A DNA stretch of 64,000 nucleotides from Amyelois transitella (lineage: Eukaryota > Arthropoda > Insecta > Lepidoptera > Pyralidae). Location of the stretch: NCBI RefSeq assembly GCF_032362555.1, contig NC_083534.1, positions 276,001 through 340,000 on the forward strand. The letters run 5' to 3'. The translations under genes were made by a program, and so were the position numbers. Under the pieces are notes generated by a model. That model worked only from the letters and a program-made list of their open reading frames with translations, ran no database searches and was not told where the DNA came from. This document shows, one piece after another, positions 1 through 12,252 of this stretch (position 1 is the stretch's first letter; the number at the start of each line of letters is the position of its first letter).

Positions 1-3000
1 ACCAATATTAACATTCTCTTAAATAAATATAGTTATACATGGGATTAATATACAATTTTTGGATTGGTATAATATGTTAAAGAATAAAATATGTTGTGTG
101 TTAAAATGTATGCCGATGCTAGAGTAGCTGTGTAGTGTAGTAATTTTGAAGTTTTACATAATATAATATAAGTATAATCAAGAGCAATAATAATATAATG
201 AACAGCACGCGCGCGCTGCAATGAAGGTTACGTAAGAAACGAATGTTTAAGACCATTTCACACAAAAAGGGTATTCGTAAAAAGCAAGACTATTCATGCT
301 CGAAGTAATGTGCAATACAAATAACAGATGGCGCTAACGAATAGGCAACGGTGGTGCCATCTAATGTTGAACATATTTAAAGACTTACAAACGGCCTATT
401 TTTTTGGCACATCCACGGGACATAGTAATAATGGTCGAGAAATTTTAAATTTTTCATGCTATTAGTAAAATAAGCGAAGCACAAGCGCTAGTTAAAGGCA
501 CGGAGCAGCGCGCGTTTAGTCTATATTAATATACACACTTGCATACAATATAAAATATTACAATATTTTTGTATAATAGGATTCGTGTACTCAGTAGTTG
601 GTTGGTATTTATTTATATTTATAAATTTAATCGTGATATATGCAAATAATTGTTGATATAAGTGCGTTTGTGATTGTATTGTTTTATTTACGCGAGATGG
701 TATTTCTGCTGACGGTACATTACCTATATAAGGAGTTATTGGCATATAATTCGTTCTCTATTGCCATTTAATTTTAGAGTAAAAATAACCATACATAAAT
801 GTATTGTTAATAATATAAATGAGATGACTTCTTAAATTAGGTCGCATTACGTCAGCAGTTTAAAAAAAAAAGTGAACACTATTCTAAATTTAATTTCCAC
901 TTGCGTGGCGTTAATATAACTAAAAATGACTCTTGCGAGTTTAATGTGTTGTATGTAAAAAAATATATATAATAATCGCATGATAGTACTTGGTTCTAAC
1001 TAAAAGGCGAGTAAAATACATTCCTTTCTGTATATTTTGGTCGGTAATATATGCATCTTATTAATTTATGGTAGTTAAATCTTGAGAATAGTTCCATAGA
1101 CTAGCGATGGGCTGTTTTTTTTATTTAATTTTTTTTTACCGTCACAATCTGCTATTGATGATATTGTGCAATATTAAGAGTTTTGTGTTTTGAAGTTTGA
1201 CAGTAGAAATGGGCGGGACTGGCCGTAGATCGTAGGCAGTAATTTGGAACAACCAGTTCTACGAACGATAGCCCAGCGTACACCAAGAAAAGTACAGGAA
1301 TGAACGCGACAGTTTTTTTTTAAAACAGTAAACATCAATTACAAGAAAAAACTTTATTTCTTTTAAACCTCCGATTACATACTGGAATATTTAAAAACCG
1401 ATAAAAAAGCAGAAGTCAATTTCGTTTTTGAATTCTTAATTCCTGTACATTTCTGTGCACGCTATAGGGAATACGGCTTTGCAATGACCTATTTATAACA
1501 TAATGGATGTTTTGTAAAAGTAATGTAGGTTTTGTTTTAACTCCTGTCAACCGTATTTAGTTTAACTACGAGTCGACGCAACTTTGGATCATTCACTTAG
1601 ACTTAGAAATAAATGGTAATAATTGAAGCCGATCTTTCATTTATCGCTTATTTCGTTTCGTACCTCTACGTCAATTTAGTTTTTATTCAGACGTCAGACC
1701 ACGAAAATAATACGCTGTTGCGTGTGCATTATAATTTAATGTTGCCACTATTGTTTTTACAGATTTGTACTGTAATAGCGAGTTTTATTTTTTTGGTCAG
1801 CTATGTAGACTAGAGCTTCGATTTTCTCGGGTGTCAGGAACATTAAAAAATTATCCCTTTGGTAGAAAAGTTTTGATCTTTGTAGAAATGTTTGACCTTT
1901 CACCTATTGTCCCATAAGATTGACAACTATGCATAATTACTTAACCATCTGAAACTTTCTACAAAGAAACTCATTGGGTTAGCTCTTATGGTCGGAATCG
2001 GGAGACCTATACATAGATGCATGGATCCAGGACCAGTGTAGCAGCCTGCATGTGGTGTGGACGGCGGAGAAGACCCAAGATTTGAGGATACGATTCGTGC
2101 CCATCCCTGACCAAAGCTTGTGAATACATTCTTTATGTTTGACACATCTTTTCGCAAAAAAAATCAATCCATTCATCTCCACTTTCCATGAGGTGGGTCA
2201 GGGACGATTACCGTAAAATTTGGGATTGATTGCGAAATACTTGTAATAAGTAGATTAGGAAATTTATTTTATTATATTGTTAATTGCCCAGCCTGATATC
2301 AACGTTGTCTCAATTGAAGTATTCGAAAACATTTTTATTGAAATAATGCATTTCGATTTCCAATAAATTTGTCTTCTTAACGTAGAGTTTAGACTATTTC
2401 AAATTGTAGTTTGTTAATGTTGTCGTTGGTAATTAGTACTTAAATATAGTAACACCTAATTTTTTTTTACAACAATAATAGCCCAGATTTACCAAATGAA
2501 CATTGTAGCTTTGGTCCGGGATGTAAGAAGCTGTTCATATAACAAAAAATAATATAATGTGCTTAGTTTATTTTTGAGTATTAAAAGTGCATCCCAGTAT
2601 AAGTAGAGTAGTATAGCCAATAGTCAGCCATTAGTTCAATTAGTCGATTCGACGTTCTGTAATGTTATGGTAAAAAAATATAGGCCGATTCGACGCAATT
2701 TTTTTTAATATGCGTAGTTTAGACTCCAGTAGTTTGACTTAGAAAAACATAAATAAAACCCAAAGACACAATCGACTTGTGCCTTATTTAGTTTTTTTAT
2801 CGACAAATTGTCTATGCGAACGGTAGATCATCTAGAAGTAGAAAATGGACCAAACAGTCGATTAATCGGAATAAAATATGGAAGAATATTTTTTGTACAA
2901 TATTTTTAGTTGAATTTGTGGTTAAGAGTACAACATGTATTAGTGATTTTCTCGTAGTGTATTTTAGAAATAAAATTTTACCAAATACGTTGTAGGCACC

Positions 3001-5069
3001 CTTTTTGTAGTAGTACAAAGTACCTAAGAATTTATGTAAGTCTTCCCAAAGAGACCTGAAAGTATAGCCTTTCTTTGCTTATATCCCAAAACTGGGATGC
3101 ACTGTATATTTTTCCATGTGAGGAGGGCACTTAATTAGATATGTCCCGTTTCCCGCGCTGTCAATTTCAATCTGTCAAAATCTGCCTTGTCTATGGTTCT
3201 TAAAAAAAGGTCTGATGAAGTGCTTTTCAAACAGAGAATTGTAGTTCTCAGTAGTTATACAAGTGTTCAGTAGAAGTGATAAAAAAACCCCACAAGTACA
3301 AGAATTATGTACAAGAGTGCCTATACTATTCGTGTGACAATATCGTTAACACACCTTTTAGTTACGGATTATCTACATATCTTATTCATATATGTTTTAA
3401 ATGTAGAATGTTTTAAAAGTTTGCGTAAATTGTAACTTTTGAATAAGGTTTGTGCTAGAACTAGAAATTGTCAAAAAAAACTTAAATTCGACTTAGTTTT
3501 CTTGGATTATTCGTTTTATAGAATATCTATAATATATTCAGTTTCGACAATCCGCATTTTTGCTTGTAATTCTAGTCAATATCTCGTGTATTATCTACTT
3601 TTTCATAAAAATTAAATGAGATTTCTATAATGCTATATATTTTACCTCAATAATTATTTTTAAGAAACATTCCCAAGATTCATATTAACAGTAACAAATA
3701 CGCAATAATAACACATAATCATTATATCTTCTATAAGTTAAAAGTTCAAAAATGCGGAAAGTATTAGTTATTTTAACATTCTGTAAATATAATTAAAGTA
3801 AGGATTGTTAAATTTTTAGGTGTGTACTTATCTACAATAATATGTACTGAATTGAATAATTTACATGTATTTCTACATATTTCTAAGTATTTAGTGATTT
3901 TCATTCACTTGAAAGGAATTTTTTCTATTTGACGTACTTAGAGTTCTTGTCTATGGTAATTTGGCGGTTATTATTGAAACTTTTGAATAACGAATTCGTA
4001 TTTTTAATATATTTACTAGTAGCAATGTTTCAATGTTTCTTGATTATCCGCCACTTTGAATTGGCGAAAGTGAAACACGAATTTGATAAATTTGAATAAA
4101 AATTATGATAACATTATAGCGTAGCTCTGTATTGTATTTGGAAATTTGCATAGTTTTTTTTTACATGTACTATTGAAGGATGTGATTTGATCGTTGCGTG
4201 AGTATTGTTGTTTAGTTTTAACATCAACTTAATTCAAACGTACTCGTATAAATAGAAACGTGGTGAACATAGATTATATAGATTTTTTTTAATAACTCAA
4301 TTGAGCTTTGTAGCTGACATAGCGTATACAAGAAAAAAATTATAACACGACAATCGTCTTCCTAGCGTTTGTCCCGGTTTTATGCTAGTACTAATCTGGA
4401 GTTTTATGTATAATGTAATAATTATACGGATTCCCGTCTAGTTTCTGTGATCCCCTCAGAAACCTAACGACTCTCTTGGATAACATTTGCCAAAATAAAA
4501 GGTTGAACAAAAATGCCCTGCCGCAGTTAACCAGACTTGTTTACCAAAACAAAAAAAAATACTAATTTTGTTATTAACGAGGTATATTTAATTACAAATA
4601 AATCAGTTGACAGATAAAACGCAGATGATAATTTACAGCCAATCGAGCAAATTTTAATTTGGGAAGGTACCTGCGAACCTATACTATCACTTTTGTACTC
4701 ACCTGATGGCGCTACTGTTGTTTATGGTCCTGAATTGTTTTTATAAGCCGTTATACACATTTATTGTTTTACCAGAGTAAAATTTTTGAAAATAAAAGTA
4801 CTTCCTTTTTGATCTGAGATGAAAACATCGTATTAATAGGTATTTGTTTGGCGTCGCTTTAATATTTACGAAATCTTTCTTTTTAATATCCAGTAATTAG
4901 CAATATGTGAGTTTCATAGACTTATTAGTAGGTACCTGTTTTATTTAGTAGGTTAGTAACATTATAGAAGTAAGCAACAATATTCACGTTACACTTCATG
5001 TTATCGGGATTTGAAGATACTTACCAATAAACAGTTTACCCCAAAATTTGTTTGCTTTATCTCCTTACT
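1..5069. other. Repeat-poor AT-rich stretch, no gene recognised
   Basis: The open frames here are short (under about 80 codons), overlap on both strands and lack recognisable domains or splice partners. Unlike the rest of the window, no family A, B or Helitron-like repeat was found. Long T and A runs and many ATAT tracts dominate. It could be a long 3' UTR or intron of a gene outside the window, or simply old intergenic DNA. The sequence does not decide between these. Confidence 0.5.
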
Positions 5070-5232
5070 ACATACATATACATCTATATCCCTTGCGGGG
5101 TAGACAGAGCCAACTGTCTGTCAAAAGGCTGAAAGGCCACGTTCAGCTGTTTGGCTTAATGATTAGATTCAAATAGTAACAGGTTGCTAGCCCATCGGCT
5201 ACAAGAAGTCTTGGTACTAGATTATAGGCACG
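5070..5232 (-). repeat. Family A SINE-like repeat, partial
   Basis: This family reads, in its forward sense, from a GC-rich head (GTGCCGTGTGGTTCCCGGCA) through a conserved body to GTCTACCCCGCAAGGGATAT and an (ATGT)n tail. This copy is reversed and keeps the tail and middle but lacks the head. I know the pattern as abundant in moth genomes but do not give it a published name. Confidence 0.75.
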
Positions 5233-5475
5233 ATAAATAGGCACCTCTGTTATATAGATACATACTCTTATATAACAAAGGAGAGCCGAATCACAATTGT
5301 GTGTCAGAATCGCGAGAACCTCACGGATTTAAATATCTGTTTTGGATTCAAAACGTGCCTACTTGACGTGTAACTCAGTGTACCTAACCTAAAAATCTGT
5401 GTACCTCCTTCTATGTAAAGATTTTTAAATAAAACGACATGAATCACACGAAGGCCACGTTTAGGCGATAAATAG

Positions 5476-5732
5476 TACATACATAAAGTCACGTCTATAT
5501 TCCTTACGGGGTAGACAGAGCCAATAGTTCCGAAAAGATTGAATGGCCACATTCAGCTGCTCGGCTTAATGATGGAATTGAGATCCAAATAGTGACAGGT
5601 TGCTATCCCATCGCCTAAAAAAAGAATCATAAGTATGTAAGCCTATCCCTTAGTCGCCTTTTATGACATCCATGGGAAAGAAATGGAGTGGTCCTATTGT
5701 TTTTTGTATTGGTGCCAGGAACCACACGGCAC
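5476..5732 (-). repeat. Family A repeat, full length
   Basis: Reversed copy running from the TACATACAT tail to the ACCACACGGCAC head complement, with the whole body present. Confidence 0.85.
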
Positions 5733-5889
5733 TATATATATATAGATAAATAGTGACAGTTTCCTTTGATTGACAATTACAATTTGCACGTGAAGAAGCG
5801 ACCGGCATCCAGCGAAGTTACACCAGACTAGCCTAAAAAGCTTCTGCTTTTTCTTGCCTAATAAAAAATATCTGACACTAGCTTTTAGG

Positions 5890-6080
5890 AAACCTGCACA
5901 GTAATTCAGACAACTGGATGAGTAACCATGATCACCTAAGATTTAACCGGTTGCCCTGTAAAATAATATGTGGAGTAACAAATCTGTCTTACACCGAACA
6001 AAGGGGTTACACGGGAGTCGCTTCGTATAAAAATCCCGACTAACCCAATCCATGACCGTTGTCATAGTTGGACCCCGGGG
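5890..6080 (-). repeat. Family H repeat fragment
   Basis: Degraded reversed copy of the repeat seen better at 14335 and 28828. The shared segments concern the GAAGCGACTCCC and CATGGTCACACATCCAG regions. No coding potential. Confidence 0.5.
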
Positions 6081-6316
6081 GGTAATGAGAGATGAAATGA
6101 TAACATACTATAGAGGTCATTACTGATTGCTTAAAAAAATTGCCGATCTCAGTTCAGTGGTTATGACGTGCAAGACTGACAAACAAAGAACATGAGAAAT
6201 TTTCCATAGATGTAGTACAGCGAAGGCTGAGAAGGTCATCAAGGTAAGTACTTTTCACTCGGAAGGAGCCGCGACGGAAGCTGTCTTAAAAAGGGTCAAC
6301 ATTACAAATAAAAATA

Positions 6317-6387
6317 GGCATTACACCTAGCCTGGCGGAAGAACTTCCCTTTGGTAGCGGTCGAGCCGAATCATAGCTCCGGTTACA
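6317..6387 (+). mobile_element. LTR fragment related to the TRIM at 15887
   Basis: About 70 bp match one end of the 258-bp LTR of the TRIM, including the CTAGCCTGGCGGAAG and GGTCGAGCCGAATCAT segments. The rest of the LTR is absent, so this is an old truncated copy. Confidence 0.65.
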
Positions 6388-7480
6388 CATAAATAGCTGC
6401 CTACCTACATCATATACCTTTTATACTAACAGTAGCTAAGTAAGTACCTATCGGTTTTAGCCATGACTTAGTAGGAAATAAAATTTCCAAATAAAATCAC
6501 GTACGTACCTAATTCTTACTGGCACGACCACCAAGAATTTTTTTAAATTTCTTCTGATACATACTCAATCATGAAAAAGGTATGTATGTACATAAGTACT
6601 TTGCGCATTCTATAAATTAAAAAAAAAACAATAACCAAAGCGGTTCAAATCAATACATAAAAAAATTGTATTGCACGTTAGCACCATTTTAGCCAATAGG
6701 GAAGAATTACATTAGGTAGGTATATATTTTTAATACCAGGTTTTTAGACAATTACAAAGTTTGCTCACCATAAACATTCGACCAACTCTCACTAAAATAA
6801 CGGCATAAAAATCTATGAAACAATAATTAAACCGACATTCCTAAGCATAAAATTTTTCCCTTTTCAACCTCAAAATTAATTTGGCGCAATTTAAATTATT
6901 CGCACGTAGCCGGGCCGCGCATGCCTTGCTTCTTTTGCGTGGACATTAAAAATGTTTCGAATTTTTATTTGATTCCATTGTTGTCGTCGCGGCTTTTGAC
7001 AAAATATGGCATTCATTTCCAACAGACTAAATATTTTTATTTTTAAATGTTTTTTTTATTGCTAAGCTATGAAGGTAGGAAGTAGTAGTATTTGATACGA
7101 GAGAAAAATGTCTTAATTATACCTATCATTAAAATTTGGATAACATCAGTGGGAAAATCCAAAGAAATATAAATTCAGTTGCTCTCGCAACGTTTTATTT
7201 GAATAATGTAATATAAGTAATTACTATAAGTAATCACAATTAATTTATGTCTTGGTGAAACATATGTTAACTAATCATAATAACAATACATATATCATTC
7301 GTCTGCAGGTGTGAGATTACCGGACAGACGGACAAATGATTAAGTTATGTGTACTTAACTGAGGTGTAACTGGTACAGTTAGTGGGAAAACTGTTTCATT
7401 CCTTTGAAATCGCTGATTAAGCTGCCTCGTTTCTTCAAAAACGTAGTATTTATCGCCTTCGTAATAGGTTCTCAGTTTGA
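6388..7480. other. AT-rich stretch, nothing recognised
   Basis: No plausible exon, RNA gene or defined repeat was seen on either strand, only A/T runs and a short GC-richer patch near 6900-6990. Confidence 0.45.
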
Positions 7481-7965
7481 CCTGTATGTATGTATGTATG
7501 TTTGTTCGCGATTATCTCGTGTTTCACTAAACCGATTTTGATTCGGTTTTTAGAAAAATGTTTACCCCTGACATTTTTCTAAAAATCGTCTGACTTCAAA
7601 AAAGGAGGATATCTATTGGAAGTGGTACTCTTTCAACAAAGTTATTTGTAGTTTGAATTTTTTAATTTTAAATCTCAATTTGACATTTGCTGACAATTTT
7701 TAAATCACATGAACATTATGTATGTTTGTCCGCGATTATCTCGTGTTTCACTAAACCGATTTTGATTCGGTTTTTAGAAAAATGTTTACCACTTTAAGAA
7801 ATTTAATAAATTTAATAAACAAGGAAGGGTTTAGAAATTTAACCGACTTCAAAAAAGGTGGATATCTATTGGAAGTGGTACTCTTTTAACGAAGTTATTT
7901 GTAGTTTGAATTTTTTAATTTTAAAATCTCCATTTGACATTTGATGACAAAAGTTAGATTAGGTA
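7481..7965. repeat. Local direct duplication of a dispersed repeat
   Basis: Two copies in the same direction, about 7498-7710 and 7722-7960. They share GCGATTATCTCGTGTTTCAC, a CGATTTTGATTCGG segment, GGATATCTATTGGAAGTGG and a TTTGACATTTG end. A more diverged copy of the first part occurs at about 34925-35030. The copies differ by small insertions, so the duplication is not fresh. Confidence 0.7.
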
Positions 7966-7980
7966 GGTATGTAGGTACTG

Positions 7981-8228
7981 TGTGATGTCATGCCGCCGAA
8001 ACCTTCTGCGCTTCTCTTCACCACCCTTAAATCTACGCGCCCCGGGCGTTCTTCTTTGGTCTACTTCAACGCTCGCTATCCTCTGGCGGCTACTTGCTGG
8101 CTCGTGTCTATAGCTAAACCCGCGCCCTCTTAAAAATTGTAAAACTAGTCCTAATAAAGGCTGTAGCTATGGATTTTGAACTTATGTTTCGCTCTTACAT
8201 TTACGACTTTTATCTAAACGACACAACT
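7981..8228 (+). mobile_element. Solo LTR fragment (tRNA-Lys-primed family)
   Basis: A sequence beginning TGTGATGTCATGCCGCC, with an AATAAA at 8153-8158, matches the reverse complement of 59701-59970. That copy is followed directly by a primer binding site. The TG start, internal polyadenylation signal and shared GCTACTTGCTGG core identify this as a long terminal repeat. No gag or pol remains beside it. Confidence 0.7.
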
Positions 8229-8990
8229 TTTCTTAATGATTGTACCTACCTGCGTGTAAGATTTAGTGCGCCCTACCTGTCCGCCCCTAAATCCTGTTAG
8301 ATCTAGGTACTTGTCTAGGTATAATTTATTATTAGACTAGGTAATACGTCCACTAAATATAAAAAAAAACTAATTTTTCAAGACTGTTGGTTCTATATAG
8401 GTAACTACCTCAAAAGGATCTCGAAATGACTGAAGGGACATTTTTACCCCTCTCTAAACGTTTAACTGTGAAAAGGTAACAAATAAACTTACTTTCGCAT
8501 TTATAAACACGTATCATTAGGTAGTGTGGATGTACGATTAATGTTTAGAAAAAATAAACGTACCAACAAAACAGAATAAAAATTTGTAGGTAACGTTAAA
8601 TAATAAAAGAAAAAGTAGGTAGGTATTAATAGGATACCATGAAATCTTGAAACGGGTGCTTTAGTTATTGTTCGAAGCCATATCGGTAGTCCCAGCAGAA
8701 ACCAGTAACCTCCGCCAGTTACTGGATTAATAACGGTATTAAAAATGAAAAACAAAACAATATCCGTTGTTTATGGTCGATTTCATCCTGACATTGACAG
8801 TTGCACAATTTCCCGCGCGAATGCCGCGCTGCCGACCGAAAAGAACGAATGTCGCGTACAGGCGCGAGTGTTGCGCATTTAGAATGATAAATTGTGAAGA
8901 CAATATCCCAAAAAAAATACTCGGGGTCTCCAAGGGACGTGAGCAACCGTGAACACGTCTATCCATCCATATCCGTGCCTATTTTCATAC
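8229..8990. other. Intergenic, GC-richer patch only
   Basis: No exon is supported. Around 8790-8880 there is a CpG-rich patch (GCGCGAATGCCGCGCTGCCG) that is open in several frames at once, which is what CpG-rich noise does. No conserved protein motif was recognised. Confidence 0.4.
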
Positions 8991-9262
8991 TAATCTATAC
9001 TAATATTATAAAGCTGAAGAGTTTGTTTGTTTTTTGAACGCACTAATCTCAGGAACTTCTGGTTCGAATTGAAAAATTATTTTTGTGTTGAATAGACCAT
9101 TTATCGAGGAAGGCTTTAGGCTATACAACATCACGCTGCAACTATGAGGAGCGAAGAAATAATGGAAAATATGAGAAAAACGGGGAAAATTATTCATCCT
9201 TGAGGGCTTCAATGATGCCCAAAATAACTATTCCACGCGGACGAAGTCGCGGGCACAGCCAG
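8991..9262 (+). mobile_element. Family D Helitron-like element (Lep1-type)
   Basis: It starts at a TCTATACTAATATTATAAAG end, runs through AAGAGTTTGTTTG and GGTTCGAATTG, and finishes CGCGGGCACAGCC, a decayed form of the usual CAGCTAG end. The TC start and CTAG end, with no terminal inverted repeats or target duplication, fit non-autonomous Helitrons described in Lepidoptera. Confidence 0.7.
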
Positions 9263-9736
9263 TATTTGTGTAAAAGAGAAATGCTGATTTGTTTGTAACG
9301 AAATAACTTAAAAGAGCGTAATTTTAATTAAATTTCCCAAATAGTTATAGACTGTGACCTCCGGAATAACAAAGTCTTCTTTTATTGCTGATATTTTTTT
9401 GTATCCCGGCTTTTTGAATAGAGTCACTCTATCTCTATTTCATGGATGTCATAAAAGGAGACTAAGGGATATAAACTAAACGGCGCAACAGTAATTTTTA
9501 ATTTTACATATTGTACTAATTGGCTATCAAATGTACTTGGGGTCCTTCTTTTAGGCGGTCGGCTAGAAACGTGTCACTATTTGAATCACAATTCTATCAA
9601 TAAGCCGTACAGCTTTGCCGTGCTGCAGCTAGTCGCCGTGTACACAAGTATTTTAGCCATAAATCAGAAATAAATGACTCGTGAACTCAGAGATAACACG
9701 AGCCGCGCTGTGAATGCAGCAGACTAGGTAACGTAC

Positions 9737-9990
9737 CTACATACATATAATCACGACTTTATCCCTTGCGGGGTAAACAGAGCCAATAGTCTTGAGAAGA
9801 ATGAAAGGCCCCGTTCAGCTGTATGGCTTAATGATCGAATTGAGATTGAAATAGTGCCAGGTTGCTGGCCCATCGTCTAAAATAAGAACGGCAAGTTTAT
9901 AAGCCTATCCCTTTATCGCCTTTTACGACATCCATAAAAACAAGATGGAGTCCTATTCTTTTTTTATTGGTGCCTGGAACCACACGGCGC
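9737..9990 (-). repeat. Family A repeat, full length
   Basis: Reversed copy with tail and head present. The head ends CCACACGGCGC. It lies about 50 bp before an orphan retroelement primer binding site. Confidence 0.85.
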
Positions 9991-10044
9991 AAAAATAAAT
10001 AAATAAATGAATCTTATTTGCGATGTTTTACCCTAATGTCACAG

Positions 10045-10062
10045 TGGCGCCCAACGTGGGGC
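10045..10062 (+). mobile_element. Retroelement primer binding site, tRNA-Lys type
   Basis: TGGCGCCCAACGTGGGGC is the complement of the 3' end of insect tRNA-Lys (CUU) including CCA, as I recall that tRNA. The following 200 bp (to about 10280) have no repeat annotation and may be the leader of a decayed LTR element. The LTR that should precede it is not recognisable. Confidence 0.6.
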
Positions 10063-11186
10063 ATAGATAAAAAGATATTCTAGTTTTATTCCCAACCGTA
10101 CACAATCAGTCAGGTTTCAGCTACTACAGAAATATGTCCGTGTTTTCCGAATATCCGAATCATTCCATGTCATCACCTCTACGCCGCTTGCAGATAAGCG
10201 CGGATCCACTGTAGGGTAACGTTTACAATCATAAGCTGTAGCGGGTAGAGGAATTTCGGTTTGATGTTAGACAAGTTCGGTCAATGTTTTTAGCTTTTTC
10301 TGCGTAAAAAGTAACCTAGGTCCTTCTCAGTACTCCGCACTATATGAATGCAATTGATAGAGATGGTTTCAGTGGTTTTAACGTTTTAAAATCGGACAAC
10401 CAAACACATTTTCACATTTATAACATTAGTGTGGATGTTAATAAAAGAATAAATAGAAACGAGTATTTTGTGGTCATCGGAATAAAACAAAATTAATTTT
10501 ACTAGCGTACAGATTTAATTCGTTCTCAATATATTGCTAATACTAACTATTAAGTATTGTTATTTTCAACTTATTAACAGATTCTAATATCTAAGATCTA
10601 TTGTGATACACACTCAATATTTTTAAACACTGCATTATTCTTTATCAGGTATTAATTCAGTTTAAAAAAATAGTTCTTATGATTAATAAAGCCAAAGGTA
10701 GGTCTTCGAATCGTTCTATCGATTAATTATTTATTTTATTATAGATTAATCGAGAAAGGAAGATCGATAAATCTTTTCTTTACTAATCGATTTATTGGTT
10801 TCATTAAAGTGGTACCTATAAATCTATGGATTATCCCATCATAATCGCTCGCTTTTCTACACTTAGCATGTTCTCGCCCTCCCAGTTATCACATTCACAG
10901 GTCATTTAATCCACCATTTTGTGGCACGACAAAATGGCTGACGCTAATGGAAAATGGCCAGCAAAATCCGGATAATAAGAGTGTTAATTATCAATAAAGA
11001 GGCGCACTGAACCGGAAGTTAAAGAGGGTAGCTTCCGCTAGTCTATGGTTTTGACAAAAGGGCGCGCAAAAAATATTTTAGGGTTATAAAGTGACGCGTA
11101 AGTTAATGACTAAAACCGTCCCTAATCATTTTAGAGCTACTATCGACTTTATATATTGGTGCCATATTATGTATTTTTTTGTATTG
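10063..11186. other. Intergenic, possible decayed retroelement leader
   Basis: After the primer binding site there is no open reading frame of note. Short ATCGATTAAT-type inverted motifs occur at about 10720-10790. Nothing else is recognised. Confidence 0.4.
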
Positions 11187-11565
11187 ATGCCGTGTGGTTC
11201 CCGGCACCAATACAAAAATGAAAAGATCAAATTCAAAAACTTTATTGCATATCGTAAAATACATCAGTTGAATTACAGTCAACTACTGCTTATAAATAGG
11301 TACAATATGCACCCTGTTGGGCATCGCAATTTTAAAATAATAAGGAACTCAATAATATCACTCAATCTCTTTCCGATGGATGTCGTAAAAGCGACTAAGG
11401 GATAGGCTTACAAACTTGGGATTCTTTTTTTAGGCGACGGACTAGCAGCCTGTCACTATTTGAATCTCAATTCTATCATTAAGCCAAATAGCTGAACGTG
11501 ACCTAAGTATTAGTCTTTAAGACTGTTGGCTCTGTCTACCCCGCAAGGTGATATATGGATGTAGT
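11187..11565 (+). repeat. Family A repeat interrupted by about 140 bp
   Basis: The head (GCCGTGTGGTTCCCGGCACC) is separated from the body, which resumes at CTCTTTCCGATGGATGTCG near 11367. The intervening 11222-11365 begins with an AAATTCAAAAACTTTATTGC motif seen in other insertions and is probably a second mobile element. Confidence 0.7.
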
Positions 11566-12252
11566 TAGCGCCTTAACCTGATTTTCATTTTCAATGTCTG
11601 TAGGTAAGTACTTTAAGATATCTATAGCATAAAATGCAAGTAAACATAAATTAAAAATATTATTCTAACTTTTATGTTACCAAAAAGGTTCCACTCAGCT
11701 TTATGTCATAAGTGGTCATGACGCTGGTTCAGTGGAAACACATTCAAATACATTACAACTAAAAAGTGTCAGACACGCAACATGTCAAAATTTTGAAGCA
11801 TGTAGAGTAGTTTAGTACTTATGAGGTAAAACACCAAGGACAGGACAGAAGGAAGACGGAAATAATTGTCTCGCAAGGGCTCGGCTAAGTTATGCTATAT
11901 GGCGTAATGATCAGTCTAGGAAATTTTTTAATCATTGTCATCCCTCATGATTCAAACGATGTAATTCTAGCTTTATGGCAAAGAGTCGCCTCTTCATGAA
12001 GACCTAAACAGTAGTGGGATCCAGTTTCTCTGCAGATGAATTCTCTTGCGATACAATCGATCGATTTTGATTTTAACAATGACTACACGCATGGTATTTA
12101 ATCATAGTCTAGCCGATGCGAAACGAAATAATGTCATCAACTGTCAAAGTCAAGTTAGTCGATCAGCTGTTTGCGCTGTTTGTTGTGTTTCTAACCTAAA
12201 AAAATAGTTTTCAAAAGTTATTATTTTGGTGGAAATTATTACATTGATTAAC

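Noticed and set aside
1927..2182. Two overlapping minus-strand frames of 67-76 codons
   Set aside because: No domain, no splice partners, and overlapping frames over the same DNA. A faint CxxCGRRRR-like string on the plus strand was considered as a transposase end but is interrupted by stops.
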